A DNA stretch of 64,000 bases from Rhizobiales bacterium YIM 77505 (GTDB lineage: Bacteria; Pseudomonadota; Alphaproteobacteria; Rhizobiales; Beijerinckiaceae), in the NCBI GenBank assembly GCA_000745135.1, contig JQNH01000001.1:3519501-3583500 (forward strand). The letters run 5' to 3'. Of the stretch, positions 47,005 through 55,141 are shown piece by piece. The notes beneath the pieces are model-generated. The model had not been told where the DNA came from, made no database searches, and saw only the letters and a program-made list of their open reading frames with translations. Position 1 is the stretch's first letter. Each line of letters opens with the position of its first letter. The position numbers and the translations under genes were made by a program.

Positions 47005-48294
47005 ATGGACCGCATTCGCATCATCGGCGGCGCCCCGCTCCACGGCGCGATTCCGATCTCGGGCGCCAAGAATGCGGCCCTGCCCTTGATGATCGCGAGC
47101 CTCCTCACGGAGGACACCCTCGAACTCACCAACGTCCCCCGACTTGCCGATATCAACTCGCTCCTGCGCATCCTGGGCAATCACGGGGTCGACTACACCA
47201 TTGCCGGCAAACGCCCGGGCCAGACGGCGGAAACCGGGCAGACGATCCGCCTTTCGGCCCGCCACATCATTGATACGACCGCGCCTTACGAGCTCGTCTC
47301 GACCATGCGGGCGAGCTTCTGGGTCATCGCCCCCCTCGTGGCGCGTATCGGCGAGGCGCGGGTTTCGATGCCAGGGGGCTGCGCCATCGGCACCCGGCCC
47401 GTCGACCTTCTCATCATGGCGCTCGAGAGGCTTGGCGCCGAGATCGAGATCGATCGAGGCTATGTGATCGCCCGGGCCCCGAAGGGTCTGCGTGGCGGCG
47501 AAATCGCCTTTCCGAAGGTCACGGTGGGGGGTACCCATGTCGCCCTCATGGCCGCGGCGCTGGCCGACGGCGTGACGGTGATCGACAACGCGGCCCGCGA
47601 GCCGGAGGTGGCGGACCTTGCCGCCTGCCTGATCAAGATGGGCGCGAAGATCGCGGGGGCCGGCACGAGCCGGATCGTGGTCGAAGGCGTGTCCCGCCTG
47701 CACGGCGCAACCCATGAAGTCTTGCCGGACCGCATCGAGACAGGCACCTATGCCATGGCGGTGGCGATGACGGGCGGGGACGTGCTCCTGCAGAACACCC
47801 GGCCGGAGCTTCTGGAGAGCGCGCTCGAGGTCTTAAGACGCGCCGGAACCGACATCGTTGCTTCGAACGAGGGCATTCGGGTACGGCGGAACGGCGCCGC
47901 CATCGCGCCCGTCGACGTCACGACCGACCCGTATCCCGGCTTCCCGACCGATCTGCAGGCGCAGATCATGGCGCTGATGACGCGGGCGAAGGGCACCTCC
48001 CGCATTCGCGAGACGATCTTCGAGAATCGTTTCATGCATGTCCAGGAGCTCGCCCGCCTCGGAGCACGGATTCGACTCGACGGCGATTGCGCTCTCGTCG
48101 AGGGCGTCGAGCGCCTCAAGGGCGCGCCCGTGATGGCGACCGACCTGCGCGCCTCGGTGTCGCTCGTCATCGCCGGGCTTGCGGCCGAAGGAGAGACGAC
48201 CATCAACCGCGTCTATCACCTCGATCGCGGCTTCGAGGCCCTCGAAGTCAAGCTCGGCCGCTGCGGCGCTCAAATCGAGCGGCTGCGAGGGTAG
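47005..48294 (+). CDS. murA: UDP-N-acetylglucosamine 1-carboxyvinyltransferase
   Basis: First committed step of peptidoglycan synthesis, transfer of enolpyruvate from PEP to UDP-GlcNAc; target of fosfomycin. Full length at 429 residues. It starts [20 protein letters not shown] and has the KN motif [10 protein letters not shown], the active-site loop [10 protein letters not shown] with Cys126 (the fosfomycin-reactive residue), and [14 protein letters not shown]. The catalytic Cys is present, so natural resistance by Cys-to-Asp change is not expected. It opens the conserved block murA, DUF2948, hisD, although here a convergent small gene intervenes. Confidence 0.98.
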   Translation: MDRIRIIGGAPLHGAIPISGAKNAALPLMIASLLTEDTLELTNVPRLADINSLLRILGNHGVDYTIAGKRPGQTAETGQTIRLSARHIIDTTAPYELVSTMRASFWVIAPLVARIGEARVSMPGGCAIGTRPVDLLIMALERLGAEIEIDRGYVIARAPKGLRGGEIAFPKVTVGGTHVALMAAALADGVTVIDNAAREPEVADLAACLIKMGAKIAGAGTSRIVVEGVSRLHGATHEVLPDRIETGTYAMAVAMTGGDVLLQNTRPELLESALEVLRRAGTDIVASNEGIRVRRNGAAIAPVDVTTDPYPGFPTDLQAQIMALMTRAKGTSRIRETIFENRFMHVQELARLGARIRLDGDCALVEGVERLKGAPVMATDLRASVSLVIAGLAAEGETTINRVYHLDRGFEALEVKLGRCGAQIERLRG

Positions 48295-48362
48295 CCGTCA
48301 CAGGGTCCTTGCCCGTCCAACGGAAGGGCTCCGACAAGAGCGACCATCGGCAAGGAGCGCGA

Positions 48363-48380
48363 CCGATCCAGATGGATCGG
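48363..48380. terminator. Hairpin downstream of murA
   Basis: CCGATCC and GGATCGG form a perfect 7-bp stem around AGAT in the convergent gap between murA and the secreted Tyr/Gly-rich gene. No T-run, so function as a terminator is uncertain. The rest of the 253-base gap shows nothing else. Confidence 0.3.
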
Positions 48381-48547
48381 AGCAGGAAGGAGCGTCACCT
48401 TCGCTCATCCTCCCTGGAGCCGCTGCGCGGCTGCCCGGGGCGACGGGCGGATAGCGACGTCGGTTCCTGAGCCGCTCTCGGACCATCACAGGGCCGAGCC
48501 GAGCGAGCCCTCTGGCTCCGGGGCGCCACCCTGAGGGCAGCGGACGG

Positions 48548-48877
48548 TCAATAGACCGCGCCGCGCTTATAGCCAAAACCAGGGATCTGGCATCCGCACG
48601 GCGTGTTGTGCGGCGCGGGCCGCGTCGGGCAGCTCCCCCGCGAGGTCACGCAGACCGAACCGAAGCGAGCCCGCGGCCGGTCATAGCCTCGCGGCGGTCC
48701 ATAGGGCCGGCCATAGTCTTGCGGCGGACCATAGCGCCGGCGCGGACGATCCTCATCAGGATCAAAGGGACGGCCGTATCGCGGGCCGGGGCCATAGCCT
48801 CCATACGGATCGTATTGCGCGGCTGCCGGCGTGACGCTCAGGAGGGCCAGGGCAGCCGCAATGAGGGGAAAGCGCAT
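48548..48877 (-). CDS. Small secreted Tyr/Gly/Pro/Arg-rich protein with Cys-containing tail
   Basis: Exported protein of 109 residues. Signal peptide MRFPLIAAALALLSVTPAAA is followed by a low-complexity region of YG, RPY and PP motifs (YDPYGGYGPGPRYGRPF) and a C-terminal 36 residues with four cysteines: VCVTSRGSCPTRP, then TPCGCQIPGFGYKRGAV. The tail pattern CVTSRG-C-P-C-C-IPGFG-KRG recurs in short secreted proteins of Rhizobiales, as I recall, without known function. It lies on the minus strand inside the murA-hisD block, convergent to murA and divergent from the DUF2948 gene. Confidence 0.7.
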   Translation of the reverse strand: MRFPLIAAALALLSVTPAAAQYDPYGGYGPGPRYGRPFDPDEDRPRRRYGPPQDYGRPYGPPRGYDRPRARFGSVCVTSRGSCPTRPAPHNTPCGCQIPGFGYKRGAVY

Positions 48878-49012
48878 GAGGTTCTCCAGAAAGGCGCAGC
48901 GCTTGGTTTACGCCTGCGAAGATGAACAAGGTCTGAGCCGAGCCGGTTGCGCTTCACGGAGGGCGTCGCTACCTACTCGGAAGGTTCTGGGGAAAATACG
49001 TTGGACGGCGCG

Positions 49013-49447
49013 ATGGAGCTGTTGCGGCTCGTTGCCTTGGATGAGGAAGATCTGGCGGTGATCTCCGCCCATCTGCAGGACGCGGCCGTGCGCGTTCAGG
49101 ATCTCGCGTTCCTTCCGCGGGAGCATCGCTTTGCCCTGTGCGCCCAGCGCTTCGAGTGGGAAGGCAGCCTCGATGAGCCTCCCCGCCGACGTCTTACAGG
49201 GCTTCACTTCGAGCGGGTGCTTTCCTGCCGGGCGCGCGGCATCGACCGTACGAAGCCGGATCAGGTGCTCAACCTGATCGGCATCGCCTTCGAGGAGAAG
49301 GATCCGCCGGCAGGGTGCGTCACCCTCCTCTTTGACGGCGGCGCTGCGATCCAGCTCGACCTCGAATGCATTGAGACGCAGATGAAGGATCTCGGCCCCG
49401 CCTGGCCTTGCCAGGAGAGGCCGGCGCACGACGTCGAGCGGGCGTGA
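49013..49447 (+). CDS. DUF2948 protein
   Basis: Cytoplasmic protein of 144 residues, DUF2948 family, function unknown. It has the family start LRLVALDEEDLAVISAHLQD, then FLPREHRFALCAQRFEWE and LDLECIETQMKDLGPAWP. I use the ATG at 49013; an in-frame TTG four codons earlier and an ATG at 48947 are alternatives. It is conserved upstream of hisD in Rhizobiales and here overlaps the hisD start by one base (TGATG), a sign of translational coupling. A role linked to histidine synthesis is not established. Confidence 0.82.
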   Translation: MELLRLVALDEEDLAVISAHLQDAAVRVQDLAFLPREHRFALCAQRFEWEGSLDEPPRRRLTGLHFERVLSCRARGIDRTKPDQVLNLIGIAFEEKDPPAGCVTLLFDGGAAIQLDLECIETQMKDLGPAWPCQERPAHDVERA

Positions 49448-50742
49448 TGGGACGGAGGCTGAGCGCGCGGGAGCGCGGGTTCGAACGTGCCTTCGCGGCG
49501 CTCCTCGCCATGAAGCGCGAGGTCTCCGAAGATGTCGACGCGACGGTGAGGGCTATTATCTCGGATGTCCTCGCCCGGGGCGACGCCGCTCTTGTCGAGT
49601 ACACCCGGCGGTTCGACAATCTCGACCTGGAGATCAAAGGCCTGCGCGTCGGAGAGGCTGAGATCGACGAGGCGTGGGCGCGTTGCGACAGGGAAGCACT
49701 CGCCGCCCTGCGGCTTGCCAAGGAGCGGATCGAAGCCTTCCACCAAACGCAGAAACCGGCTGACAGCCTGATCACCGACCCCGCCGGCGTCACGCTCGGC
49801 TGGCGCTGGACCGCTCTCGAATCCGTCGGTCTCTATGTGCCCGGCGGGACGGCCAGCTATCCCTCCTCTGTCCTCATGAACGCGGTTCCGGCCAAGGTGG
49901 CCGGCGTGCCGCGCCTCGTGATGGTGGCGCCGACGCCCAGGGACGAGGTCAATCCCCTGGTGCTCGCAGCCGCAAGGCTCGCCGGCGTCGACGAGGTCTA
50001 CCGGATCGGCGGGGCGCAAGCGGTGGCGGCGCTCGCCTATGGCACGGCCACGATCGCGCCGGTGGCGAAGATCGTGGGGCCCGGCAACGCCTATGTGGCG
50101 GCAGCGAAACGGCGCGTTTTCGGACAGGTCGGCATCGACATGATCGCCGGCCCCTCCGAAGTGTTGGTCCTCGCCGACGCCACGGCAAATCCCGAGTGGA
50201 TCGCCGCCGACCTCCTCGCGCAAGCCGAGCACGACCCGGCAGCTCAGGCGATCCTCATCACCGACAGCGCGAAGCTCGCTGAGGCGGTGGAGTCGGCCCT
50301 CGCCCATCAGTTGGAGACGCTGCCCCGGGCGGACATCGCCCGGGCGAGCTGGCGCGACTACGGCGCCATCATCCTCGTCGATCGTCTCGAGGACGCCGTC
50401 CCCCTTGTTGACCGCCTGGCGCCGGAGCACCTCGAGATCGAAGCCGACAATGCGGAGGAACTGGCGAGGCAGGTGCGCAACGCCGGCGCCATTTTCCTTG
50501 GCAGCCATACGCCCGAAGCGGTGGGGGACTATGTCGGGGGCCCGAACCACGTCCTGCCGACGGCGCGCTCCGCCCGCTTCTCGTCAGGCCTCAGCGTCCT
50601 CGACTTCATGAAGCGCACCACCATTCTCAAATGTGGCGCCAAGACGCTGCAGGCCCTCGGTCCCGCCGCCGTCACCCTGGCGCGCGCGGAGGGTCTTGAG
50701 GCGCACGCGCGGTCGGTCGCGATGCGGCTCAATCCCTCGTAG
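49447..50742 (+). CDS. hisD: Histidinol dehydrogenase
   Basis: Zn-dependent enzyme of the last two steps of histidine synthesis (histidinol to histidine). The 431-residue protein has VGLYVPGGTASYPSSVLMNA, the NAD-binding VAKIVGPGNAYVA, GPSEVLVLADATANP, the zinc/catalytic QAEHDP and LAPEHLEIE with the catalytic Glu-His pair, and SFGLS-like FSSGLSVLDF. The start ATG 49447 shares its A with the DUF2948 stop. Its last 14 bases overlap the convergent marR gene. Confidence 0.97.
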   Translation: MGRRLSARERGFERAFAALLAMKREVSEDVDATVRAIISDVLARGDAALVEYTRRFDNLDLEIKGLRVGEAEIDEAWARCDREALAALRLAKERIEAFHQTQKPADSLITDPAGVTLGWRWTALESVGLYVPGGTASYPSSVLMNAVPAKVAGVPRLVMVAPTPRDEVNPLVLAAARLAGVDEVYRIGGAQAVAALAYGTATIAPVAKIVGPGNAYVAAAKRRVFGQVGIDMIAGPSEVLVLADATANPEWIAADLLAQAEHDPAAQAILITDSAKLAEAVESALAHQLETLPRADIARASWRDYGAIILVDRLEDAVPLVDRLAPEHLEIEADNAEELARQVRNAGAIFLGSHTPEAVGDYVGGPNHVLPTARSARFSSGLSVLDFMKRTTILKCGAKTLQALGPAAVTLARAEGLEAHARSVAMRLNPS

Positions 50743-51196
50743 CGCCCTCCCCGCAGCACCCCGACGGCGCAAGTGCGAGCTTGGCGAGGATGTCGCCGAG
50801 CGTTTTCGCCTCTGCCTCCGTGAGCTTCGCGCCGAGATGACGCTCGATGGCAGCGGCGTAGACCGGCCACATGCGTCGGCGAAGATCGCGCCCCGCCTGC
50901 GTGATGGCGACATATTGGCCACGGCCGTCGAAAGGGCATTGGCGCCGCTCGACGAGCCCTGCCTTCTCCAGCCGGTCCACCAGTCGCGACGTGCCATATT
51001 GCGGCAGCAGCATGTTGCGCTCGAGCTCGAAGGGGCGAAGGCCTCGCTCCACCCGGTCGAGTTCGAGGAGCGCGTCGTACCAGACGAGCGGCGGAAAGCC
51101 GGCTGCCTTCAGGTCCGCCTCGACGGCGTCACGCACGGCGCCGCTCGCCCGGACGAGCCGGGCCCAGGCGGTCAGGGCGGCCTCGGACGTATGCAT
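50729..51196 (-). CDS. MarR-family transcriptional regulator
   Basis: Winged-helix repressor of about 155 residues. The DNA-binding part has LRPFELERNMLLPQYGTSRL followed by VDRLEKAGLVERRQCPFDGRG (the wing), and YVAITQAGRDLRRRMWPVY leads to the dimerisation helix. Three cysteines (CPFDG and the terminal GCCGEG) could allow redox sensing, which is speculation. I use the ATG at 51196 (MHTSEAALTAWARL); upstream in-frame ATGs would extend it into the operator region. It is divergent from a GST gene, which it probably controls together with itself. Confidence 0.85.
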   Translation of the reverse strand: MHTSEAALTAWARLVRASGAVRDAVEADLKAAGFPPLVWYDALLELDRVERGLRPFELERNMLLPQYGTSRLVDRLEKAGLVERRQCPFDGRGQYVAITQAGRDLRRRMWPVYAAAIERHLGAKLTEAEAKTLGDILAKLALAPSGCCGEGATRD

Positions 51197-51220
51197 CGGC
51201 GCAAGCTCGAATCCTACTTC

Positions 51221-51282
51221 ATGCAACGCACCTGGCTTGCGCATCCATGCAGATGCATCTACCTCTGAATGCACTTGCATGG
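51221..51282. promoter_or_regulatory. TGCA-rich palindromic operator region between marR and GST
   Basis: ATGCA/TGCAT motifs recur: 51221-51225, 51247-51251, the perfect palindrome AGATGCATCT at 51251-51260, and AATGCACTTGCATGG at 51268-51282. CCATGCA (51245-51251) and TGCATGG (51276-51282) are exact inverted copies. Such clustered inverted repeats between divergent genes are typical of MarR-family operators. Confidence 0.6.
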
Positions 51283-51376
51283 AGTTCATCATGTCTTGCC
51301 CGCTCAATGCAAGCCCCGCCCATGCGCAGTTGCGCACTTCGGCGCGTGACGATCTCTTCGACGAAAGGTTGCCGCC

Positions 51377-51994
51377 ATGAAGCTCTATTACACCCCCGGG
51401 GCCTGCTCTCTGGCCCCTCATATCGCCGCCCGCGAGGCCGGTCTGGCGCTCGAGCTCGAGAAGGTCGATCTTGCCAAGAAGACCACCGACACGGGGGCCG
51501 ATTACCTCTCGGTCAACCCAAAGGGCTATGTTCCTGCGCTCCGGCTCGACAATGGCGAGATTCTGACCGAGGCCGCCGCTGTGCTGCAATACTTGGCCGA
51601 CCAAGCCCCGCATGGGAGGCTCGCGCCGCCGCAGGGCACCTTCGAGCGCTACCGCTTCGTCGAGTGGCTCACCTTCATCAGCTCGGAGCTGCATAAGGGT
51701 TTCGGACCCCTGTGGAAGCCCGACACGCCGGAGGCGACCCGCAAGACGGCGATCGCACGGCTGAACGAGCGCTTCGCCTTCCTCAACGAGCATTTCAGGA
51801 AGAACAGCTTCCTCATGGGGGAGACCTTCACGGCGGCCGACGCCTATCTCTTTACCGTGCTGAACTGGGCGAACTTCCATAAGCTCGACCTGGCGCCCTT
51901 CGAGAACGTCCGGGCCTTTCTGCAGCGCGTCTTCGCGCGCCCGAGCGTCCAAGAGGCGCTCAAGGCCGAGGGGCTCCTTAGAGAAACAACCTGA
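51377..51994 (+). CDS. Glutathione S-transferase, GstA/beta class
   Basis: GST of 205 residues. The N-terminus MKLYYTPGACSLAPHIAARE has the beta-class pattern with the conserved Cys10 that binds glutathione, then NPKGYVPALRLDNGEILTEA (Pro-cis loop and Glu-Ala) and the C-terminal helix motif FTAADAYLFTVLNW. It is divergent from marR with a palindromic region between, and is followed by a strong terminator, so the pair forms a self-contained cassette, probably induced by electrophiles or aromatic compounds as in other MarR/GST pairs (inference). Confidence 0.92.
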   Translation: MKLYYTPGACSLAPHIAAREAGLALELEKVDLAKKTTDTGADYLSVNPKGYVPALRLDNGEILTEAAAVLQYLADQAPHGRLAPPQGTFERYRFVEWLTFISSELHKGFGPLWKPDTPEATRKTAIARLNERFAFLNEHFRKNSFLMGETFTAADAYLFTVLNWANFHKLDLAPFENVRAFLQRVFARPSVQEALKAEGLLRETT

Positions 51995-52015
51995 GGGCGA
52001 TCCCCATCGGCACAG

Positions 52016-52043
52016 GAAGCCGCCCGCCTTCGGGCGGCTTCTT
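52016..52043 (+). terminator. Strong hairpin terminator after the GST gene
   Basis: GAAGCCGCCCG and CGGGCGGCTTC form a perfect 11-bp stem with loop CCTT, starting 21 bases after the GST stop and followed by TT. It closes the marR/GST cassette before the UPF0262 gene. Confidence 0.65.
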
Positions 52044-52107
52044 GCGTTTCAGCCCGTTGGCGAACACCTCCGCCGTCCCTATAGAGGCGGCGGACCGGTT
52101 GGTGGCG

Positions 52108-52593
52108 ATGTCGAATGAGGCTGGAACGCGGAACCGCCTCGTGGCGGTGACCTTGGACGAGGCGTCCATCGGGCGGGGCAGCCGCGATCAGGAGCATGAG
52201 CGCGCCATTGCCGTCTACGACATCCTAGAGGCGAACTCCTTCGCGCTCCCAGGCTATGACGGAGGCCCTTACGCCCTCCATCTTGCGCTCGTCGACAACC
52301 GGCTGTGCTTCGACGTGCGCACGCCTGACGGCGAGCCCATCGTCGCGCACCACCTGTCGCTGACGCCGTTCCGCAAGATGATCCGCGACTACGAAATGGT
52401 GTGCGACAGCTACTACAAGGCGATCCGCTCCGCCTCGCCGGCGCAGATCGAGGCCATCGACATGGGCCGGCGGGGCTTGCACAACGAGGCGGCGGAACTC
52501 CTCATGCAGCGCCTCGACGGCAAGATCGCGATCGATTTCGACACCGCGCGGCGCATCTTCACCCTCCTCTTTGCGCTGCACTGGAAGGGCTGA
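52108..52593 (+). CDS. UPF0262 protein
   Basis: Cytoplasmic protein of 161 residues in UPF0262, an alphaproteobacterial family of unknown function. Family blocks: RLVAVTLDEASIGR near the start, ERAIAVYDILEANSF, DNRLCFDVRTPDGEPI, and the C-terminal DTARRIFTLLFALHWKG. The ATG at 52108 starts MSNEAGTRNRLVAV. In related genomes it sits directly between hisD and the low-molecular-weight phosphatase gene; here a marR/GST cassette separates it from hisD. The phosphatase gene starts 7 bases downstream. Confidence 0.88.
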   Translation: MSNEAGTRNRLVAVTLDEASIGRGSRDQEHERAIAVYDILEANSFALPGYDGGPYALHLALVDNRLCFDVRTPDGEPIVAHHLSLTPFRKMIRDYEMVCDSYYKAIRSASPAQIEAIDMGRRGLHNEAAELLMQRLDGKIAIDFDTARRIFTLLFALHWKG

Positions 52594-52600
52594 GCGGACG

Positions 52601-53059
52601 ATGGGGGCCGAGACGGGGCATGGCCGGCCGGTGCAGTCGGTCCTGTTCGTATGTGCCTACAACGCCATCCGCTCGCCCATGGCGGAGGCGCTGGCGCGCC
52701 ATTACTTCGGCAGGTCCCTCTATGTCCAGTCGGCGGGCGTGCGCGAGGGTGAGACCGACCCTTTCATGGTCGCCGTGCTCGACGAGATCGGCATCGATGC
52801 GTCCAAGCACAGGCCCCGCACGCTGGCTGATCTTGAGGAGTGGGAGGGGTTGAACTTCGACCTCATCATCACGCTCGCCCCAGAGGCTCATCACGCGGCC
52901 CTCGAACTCACGCGCACCCTCTCGGCCGATGTGGAATACTGGCCGACGGCGGATCCCTCCGTGGTGCAAGGCTCCCGCGAGCAGGTCCTCGACGCCTACC
53001 GCCATGTGCGCGACGGGCTCTCCGAACGCATCCGGGCGCGCTTCAGAAGCCCGGGCTAG
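52601..53059 (+). CDS. Low-molecular-weight protein tyrosine phosphatase-like protein
   Basis: Phosphatase of the LMW-PTP/ArsC fold, 152 residues. The phosphate loop C-x5-R is at Cys18-Arg24 (FVCAYNAIRSPMAEAL), and the general acid loop region appears around WPTADPSVV. Many such proteins are annotated as arsenate reductases; the loop sequence fits the LMW phosphatase group more generally, and no ars genes are nearby. It follows the UPF0262 gene after 7 bases and its last 4 bases overlap azlD on the other strand. infA, the usual next gene in Rhizobiales, is not here. Confidence 0.86.
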   Translation: MGAETGHGRPVQSVLFVCAYNAIRSPMAEALARHYFGRSLYVQSAGVREGETDPFMVAVLDEIGIDASKHRPRTLADLEEWEGLNFDLIITLAPEAHHAALELTRTLSADVEYWPTADPSVVQGSREQVLDAYRHVRDGLSERIRARFRSPG

Positions 53060-53382
53060 AAGCCGAAGGCGCGCAGAAGCGCCACCGTGCCGAGCCCAGC
53101 CGCGAGCGCCGCAAGCTCATAGCGGATGAGGCTCATCGTCATGACCGCGACGGCAACGCCGAGCACGGCAGCCATGCCCCCCTCGACCGCGAGCGGCAGC
53201 GTGGTCGCCACGACGATGGAGCCCGGCAGGGCCTGCAAGCCACGGGTGATCCGCGGCGTCAACCGCACATAGCTCATGAGCACCACGCCGGCGACGCGGC
53301 ACAGATAGGTGGCCGCCGCCATGGCGGCGATCGCAAGGTATGGCCCTGCGGCACTGGTGAGGAAGCCGTCAGCGGCGCTCAT
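53056..53382 (-). CDS. azlD: AzlD-family branched-chain amino acid export subunit
   Basis: Small membrane protein of 108 residues with about four helices (AAMAAATYLCRVAGVVLMSY; LPGSIVVATTLPLAVEGGMA). It fits AzlD, the small partner of AzlC in branched-chain amino acid exporters (as in LIV-efflux of Corynebacterium BrnFE type). It overlaps the end of azlC by 14 bases, a standard arrangement. The stop overlaps the convergent phosphatase gene by 4 bases. Substrate is inferred. Confidence 0.87.
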   Translation of the reverse strand: MSAADGFLTSAAGPYLAIAAMAAATYLCRVAGVVLMSYVRLTPRITRGLQALPGSIVVATTLPLAVEGGMAAVLGVAVAVMTMSLIRYELAALAAGLGTVALLRAFGF

Positions 53383-54067
53383 GCAAGAGGGCCCCCGTCA
53401 GCGCTCCTGCCAGCGAGCCGGCGATGATGAACAAATAGCCTGGCGTCAACGCCTGCGCGATCAGCGCCACAAGGCCCGCCACCATCCAGGGAACGGCAAG
53501 ACGCGGCCCTTTCCAGAGCGGAACCAGCATGGCGGAAAAGAAGATCGGCAGGATGAGATCGAGGCCGCAACGCCGCGGTTCCGGCACGAGCGCCCCGGCG
53601 AGATAGCCCGGCACGGTGGCGGCGGTCCACGCAATCCAAAGCGCGAGGCCCGCGCCGAACAGCACGCCATGGTCAGCCCCGCCATGGCTTCGATAGCGGG
53701 TGCCGAGGAGCCAGCTCGCGTCGGTGAGGAAGAACAGGTTGAGGGCGTTGCGCCGCACCGGGGCGCCGGCGAGCCAGGGCTGAAGCGAAGCGCCCATGAG
53801 CACGATGCGCGCGTTGACGATGCCCGTGACGGCGGCGACGGACAGCACTGTCGTCAATGACCACGCCTCTTGCCACAATTCGAGCGCGACCATTTGCGAT
53901 GCGCCGGCGTAGACCAAGGCGCTCATCGCGGTGGCCTGGGCCAGCGTCAGCCCCTTCTGCGCCGCGGCCGTACCGAAGGCGCTTGCAAAGATCATGACCC
54001 CCGGGAAGAGGGGAAGGCAGAGGCGGGCGCCATGAAGACAGCCGGAGAGGGTGAACGGAGCGCGCAT
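53369..54067 (-). CDS. azlC: AzlC-family branched-chain amino acid permease
   Basis: Large subunit of an AzlCD-type exporter, 232 residues with seven or eight helices. Family blocks: FPGVMIFASAFGTAAAQKGL, SALVYAGASQMVALELW, VTGIVNARIVLMGASLQPWL and NLFFLTDASWLLGTR. I place the start at ATG 54067 (MRAPFTLSGCLHGARL), since the 39 residues before it in the open frame are not membrane-like and overlap the divergent phosphopantetheinyl transferase upstream region. No Lrp-type regulator is adjacent. Confidence 0.9.
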   Translation of the reverse strand: MRAPFTLSGCLHGARLCLPLFPGVMIFASAFGTAAAQKGLTLAQATAMSALVYAGASQMVALELWQEAWSLTTVLSVAAVTGIVNARIVLMGASLQPWLAGAPVRRNALNLFFLTDASWLLGTRYRSHGGADHGVLFGAGLALWIAWTAATVPGYLAGALVPEPRRCGLDLILPIFFSAMLVPLWKGPRLAVPWMVAGLVALIAQALTPGYLFIIAGSLAGALTGALLHERR

Positions 54068-54238
54068 GGAGGGACCGGACCGGGCCGTCTCCCGATGGCA
54101 GGCGGCAAGGGCGATCGTCAACTCGGGCCTCGGCGTGCGGATGCGGCCCCAGCGCACCTCGGGGAAGGCGGTCGGCCGTCGCAAGAGCGCTCTTCATCCC
54201 AGTCGAATGGGCTGCAGCCTTGGCGCGGGGAGAGAACA

Positions 54239-54922
54239 ATGGCGGTGCAGTGGCTCGACGACCCGTCCAGTTGGAACCGATCCCTCCCGGCGGCCATGGT
54301 CCTCTGCTCCGGGACAGGTCACGACTTGCGGGCCCTCGCGCGGGATTTCGTCGCCGACGCTCTTTCCATCTCCCCGCAGCTCGTCAAGATCGAGCATCGG
54401 CCCAATCGCCCGCCGACCGTAGCACAACCGGCTTGCTCGGGCCTTCATCTGTCCACCACACGCCGAGGGCCGTTCGCGGGCGTCGCCCTGGCCATGTCCC
54501 CGGTCGGCATCGATGCAGAGATCGTCGATGCGGGCGGTGAGATCCCGTGGAATGTGCTGCATCCCGCCGAGACCGCCATGCTTGAAGCCACGAGTGGGCT
54601 TGGCGCCAAAGGCGGTCCTTCCCAGGCGATGGCGTTCGCGCGCCTGTGGTCGTTGAAAGAGGCTTATCTCAAGGCACTGGGCGTCGGTCTTTGGCGGGAG
54701 CCCGCGCGTTTCTTCGTGCGCTTCATCGACGAGCAGCAGGCGGCGATCGAGGACCCGGATCTGAGCGTCCAGCTTGTCGAGGCGCGAACCACCTGGCGCG
54801 CTGGCGCGGGCATGAGGGCGGCGATGTCGGTCGTCGTTCTCGCGCCCCCCCTCCTTGAGGACGCCCTCGTTCTGAAGCGATGCAGGCGATGGAAGGGGCG
54901 AGCGCTTCGGCAAGCGTCTTGA
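54239..54922 (+). CDS. 4'-phosphopantetheinyl transferase (Sfp-type)
   Basis: Transfers phosphopantetheine from CoA to carrier proteins. The 227-residue protein has the Mg-binding VGIDAEIVD and the catalytic FARLWSLKEAYLKALG, and an upstream HLSTTRRGPFAGVALA. Length and spacing fit the Sfp/EntD group. The ATG at 54239 has GGGGAGAG upstream. No polyketide or nonribosomal peptide synthetase is in the window, so it may serve a distant carrier protein. It is divergent from azlC. Confidence 0.88.
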   Translation: MAVQWLDDPSSWNRSLPAAMVLCSGTGHDLRALARDFVADALSISPQLVKIEHRPNRPPTVAQPACSGLHLSTTRRGPFAGVALAMSPVGIDAEIVDAGGEIPWNVLHPAETAMLEATSGLGAKGGPSQAMAFARLWSLKEAYLKALGVGLWREPARFFVRFIDEQQAAIEDPDLSVQLVEARTTWRAGAGMRAAMSVVVLAPPLLEDALVLKRCRRWKGRALRQAS

Positions 54923-55141
54923 CGCTGTGAGCGGAGTCATTAGGGTAGCCGCCGCCAGGCCGGGCCCCTCTGGTTGCTCGAAGAGCAACGATGTCGGACT
55001 GGACATGCCAACAGAGCGGCCCGCCGCGCGCCATCCCGTTCTTCGTCGATGCGCTTGCAGGGCCGTTCATGCGCGATCCCCAGCGGGCGGTGCCGCTCGC
55101 TTGTGGACTGGTGTCCAACATCCCGTGAATAGGCAATCCGC
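54923..55141 (+). promoter_or_regulatory. 219-base leader of the second terC-like gene
   Basis: Between the transferase stop and the TerC ATG lies a gene-free stretch. It has a perfect hairpin GTTGCTC-GAA-GAGCAAC (54973-54989) and a segment AGGGTAGCCGCC at 54951 that faintly resembles the GGGGAGUAGC part of Mn2+-sensing yybP-ykoY riboswitches. The other half of that motif is not visible, so a riboswitch is not claimed; the leader length and gene type make it worth a covariance-model test. Confidence 0.3.

Noticed and set aside
54923-55141. yybP-ykoY Mn2+ riboswitch before the second terC-like gene
   Set aside because: Only a partial, weak match to one conserved loop; the pairing partner of the closing helix was not found by eye. 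Reported as a leader only.
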